This document shows, piece by piece, positions 6,921 through 7,153 of a stretch of 7,153 nucleotides of DNA (position 1 is its first letter; every line of letters starts with the position of its first letter). The stretch is from positions 1-7,153 of the forward strand of contig JABHQB010000035.1 in the NCBI GenBank assembly GCA_018695965.1, given 5' to 3'. A program made the position numbers and the translations under genes. Origin of the DNA: Flavobacteriales bacterium (GTDB taxonomy: Bacteria > Bacteroidota > Bacteroidia > Flavobacteriales > BACL11). The notes below the pieces were generated by a model, which ran no database searches, was not told the DNA's origin, and saw only the letters and a list, made by a program, of their open reading frames with translations.

Positions 6921-6930
6921 TAAAGATTTT
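6905..6930 (+). terminator. Perfect 10-bp inverted repeat between the two subunit III genes
   Basis: AAAATCTTTA (6905-6914) and TAAAGATTTT (6921-6930) are exact complements around the 6-nt loop TTTTTG. Lying 32 bases after the preceding stop, it may terminate the coxB-coxA-subunit III transcript, though only one G-C pair is present and no long T-run follows beyond the stem. Because the loop contains most of a -7 promoter element, an operator role is an equal alternative. Confidence 0.45.
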
Positions 6931-6944
6931 AAAATTTAAAATTT

Positions 6945-7153
6945 ATGTCAGAGAAAGTAACTTATGGACAAGCCTGGAAAGGTGGAGATAAACCATTTGC
7001 AGCTAGTTATGGGAAATTAATGATGTGGTTTTTCCTTATTACAGACGCTTTAACGTTCTCTGCATTTTTAGGTTCTTATGGATTTTATAGATTTAAATAT
7101 CCTGATATATGGCCAGTGCCTGAGGAGGTCTTTACTCACTTTCCTTTTTTACA
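6945..7153 (+). CDS. coxC: Cytochrome c oxidase subunit III, 3'-truncated by the window edge
   Basis: Sixty-nine complete codons are visible before the window ends. The start MSEKVTYGQAWKGGDKP followed by FAASYGKLMMWFF, then a hydrophobic helix (about 24-47, LMMWFFLITDALTFSAFLGS) and VFTHFPFL, is the characteristic opening of the second, conventional subunit III of flavobacteria. D34 sits where classical subunit III has a helix Glu (SE-x-MFF motif), an acidic residue that the preceding paralogue lacks. The ATG is preceded by A/T-rich sequence without a Shine-Dalgarno and by its own promoter. The protein should stabilise subunit I and assist proton uptake, as known for the family. It is a paralogue of the upstream gene and not a fragment split from it: each has its own start and N-terminal helix. 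Confidence 0.9.
   Translation, partial: MSEKVTYGQAWKGGDKPFAASYGKLMMWFFLITDALTFSAFLGSYGFYRFKYPDIWPVPEEVFTHFPFL

Overview
The window looks like a chromosomal segment of a Bacteroidetes bacterium, most likely a marine flavobacterium (Flavobacteriales). The grounds are: strongly AT-rich DNA; start codons preceded by A/T-rich sequence without a Shine-Dalgarno; -7 promoter elements of the Bacteroidetes type (TAnnTTTG); a flavobacterial style of leucyl-tRNA synthetase and of cytochrome oxidase subunits (subunit II with extra N-terminal helices, two different subunit III-type proteins); and a Bacteroidetes-typical secreted-protein motif (GCTD...DGSC). All genes are on the + strand and no stretch above 300 bases lacks a gene.

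Layout: (1) 1-2443, leuS without its 5' end. (2) 2445-2885, a queD/PTPS-family gene one base after leuS. (3) 2886-2997, an AT-rich spacer with a hairpin plus T-run that abuts a TAnnTTTG promoter element. (4) 2998-6873, a tight three-gene unit coding for an aa3-type cytochrome c oxidase: subunit II (coxB), subunit I (coxA) and a short subunit III-like protein. (5) 6874-6944, a spacer with a perfect 10-bp inverted repeat whose loop lies in the -7 element of a good Bacteroidetes promoter. (6) 6945 to the right edge, the start of a second, more conventional subunit III gene.

How the genes work together: coxB carries the CuA site that takes electrons from cytochrome c, coxA holds heme a, heme a3 and CuB plus the D- and K-channel residues, and the two subunit III-type proteins should pack against subunit I. 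leuS and queD are housekeeping genes (translation; queuosine or related pterin chemistry) with no evident functional link to respiration.

The outstanding feature is the first subunit III-like gene. It codes for 341 residues where the five-helix form is normally about 190. About 160 extra residues sit in the loop between helices 3 and 4, which the positive-inside rule places in the periplasm. This insert has six cysteines, a GCTD-x13-DGSC motif and a following VCLPGCY-type segment, both reminiscent of modules in large secreted Bacteroidetes proteins, and a 15-bp tandem duplication. A respiratory membrane subunit thus seems to carry an in-frame, probably disulfide-stabilised, cell-surface-type domain. 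This domain invasion is the most likely undescribed element here. Its function cannot be told from the sequence.
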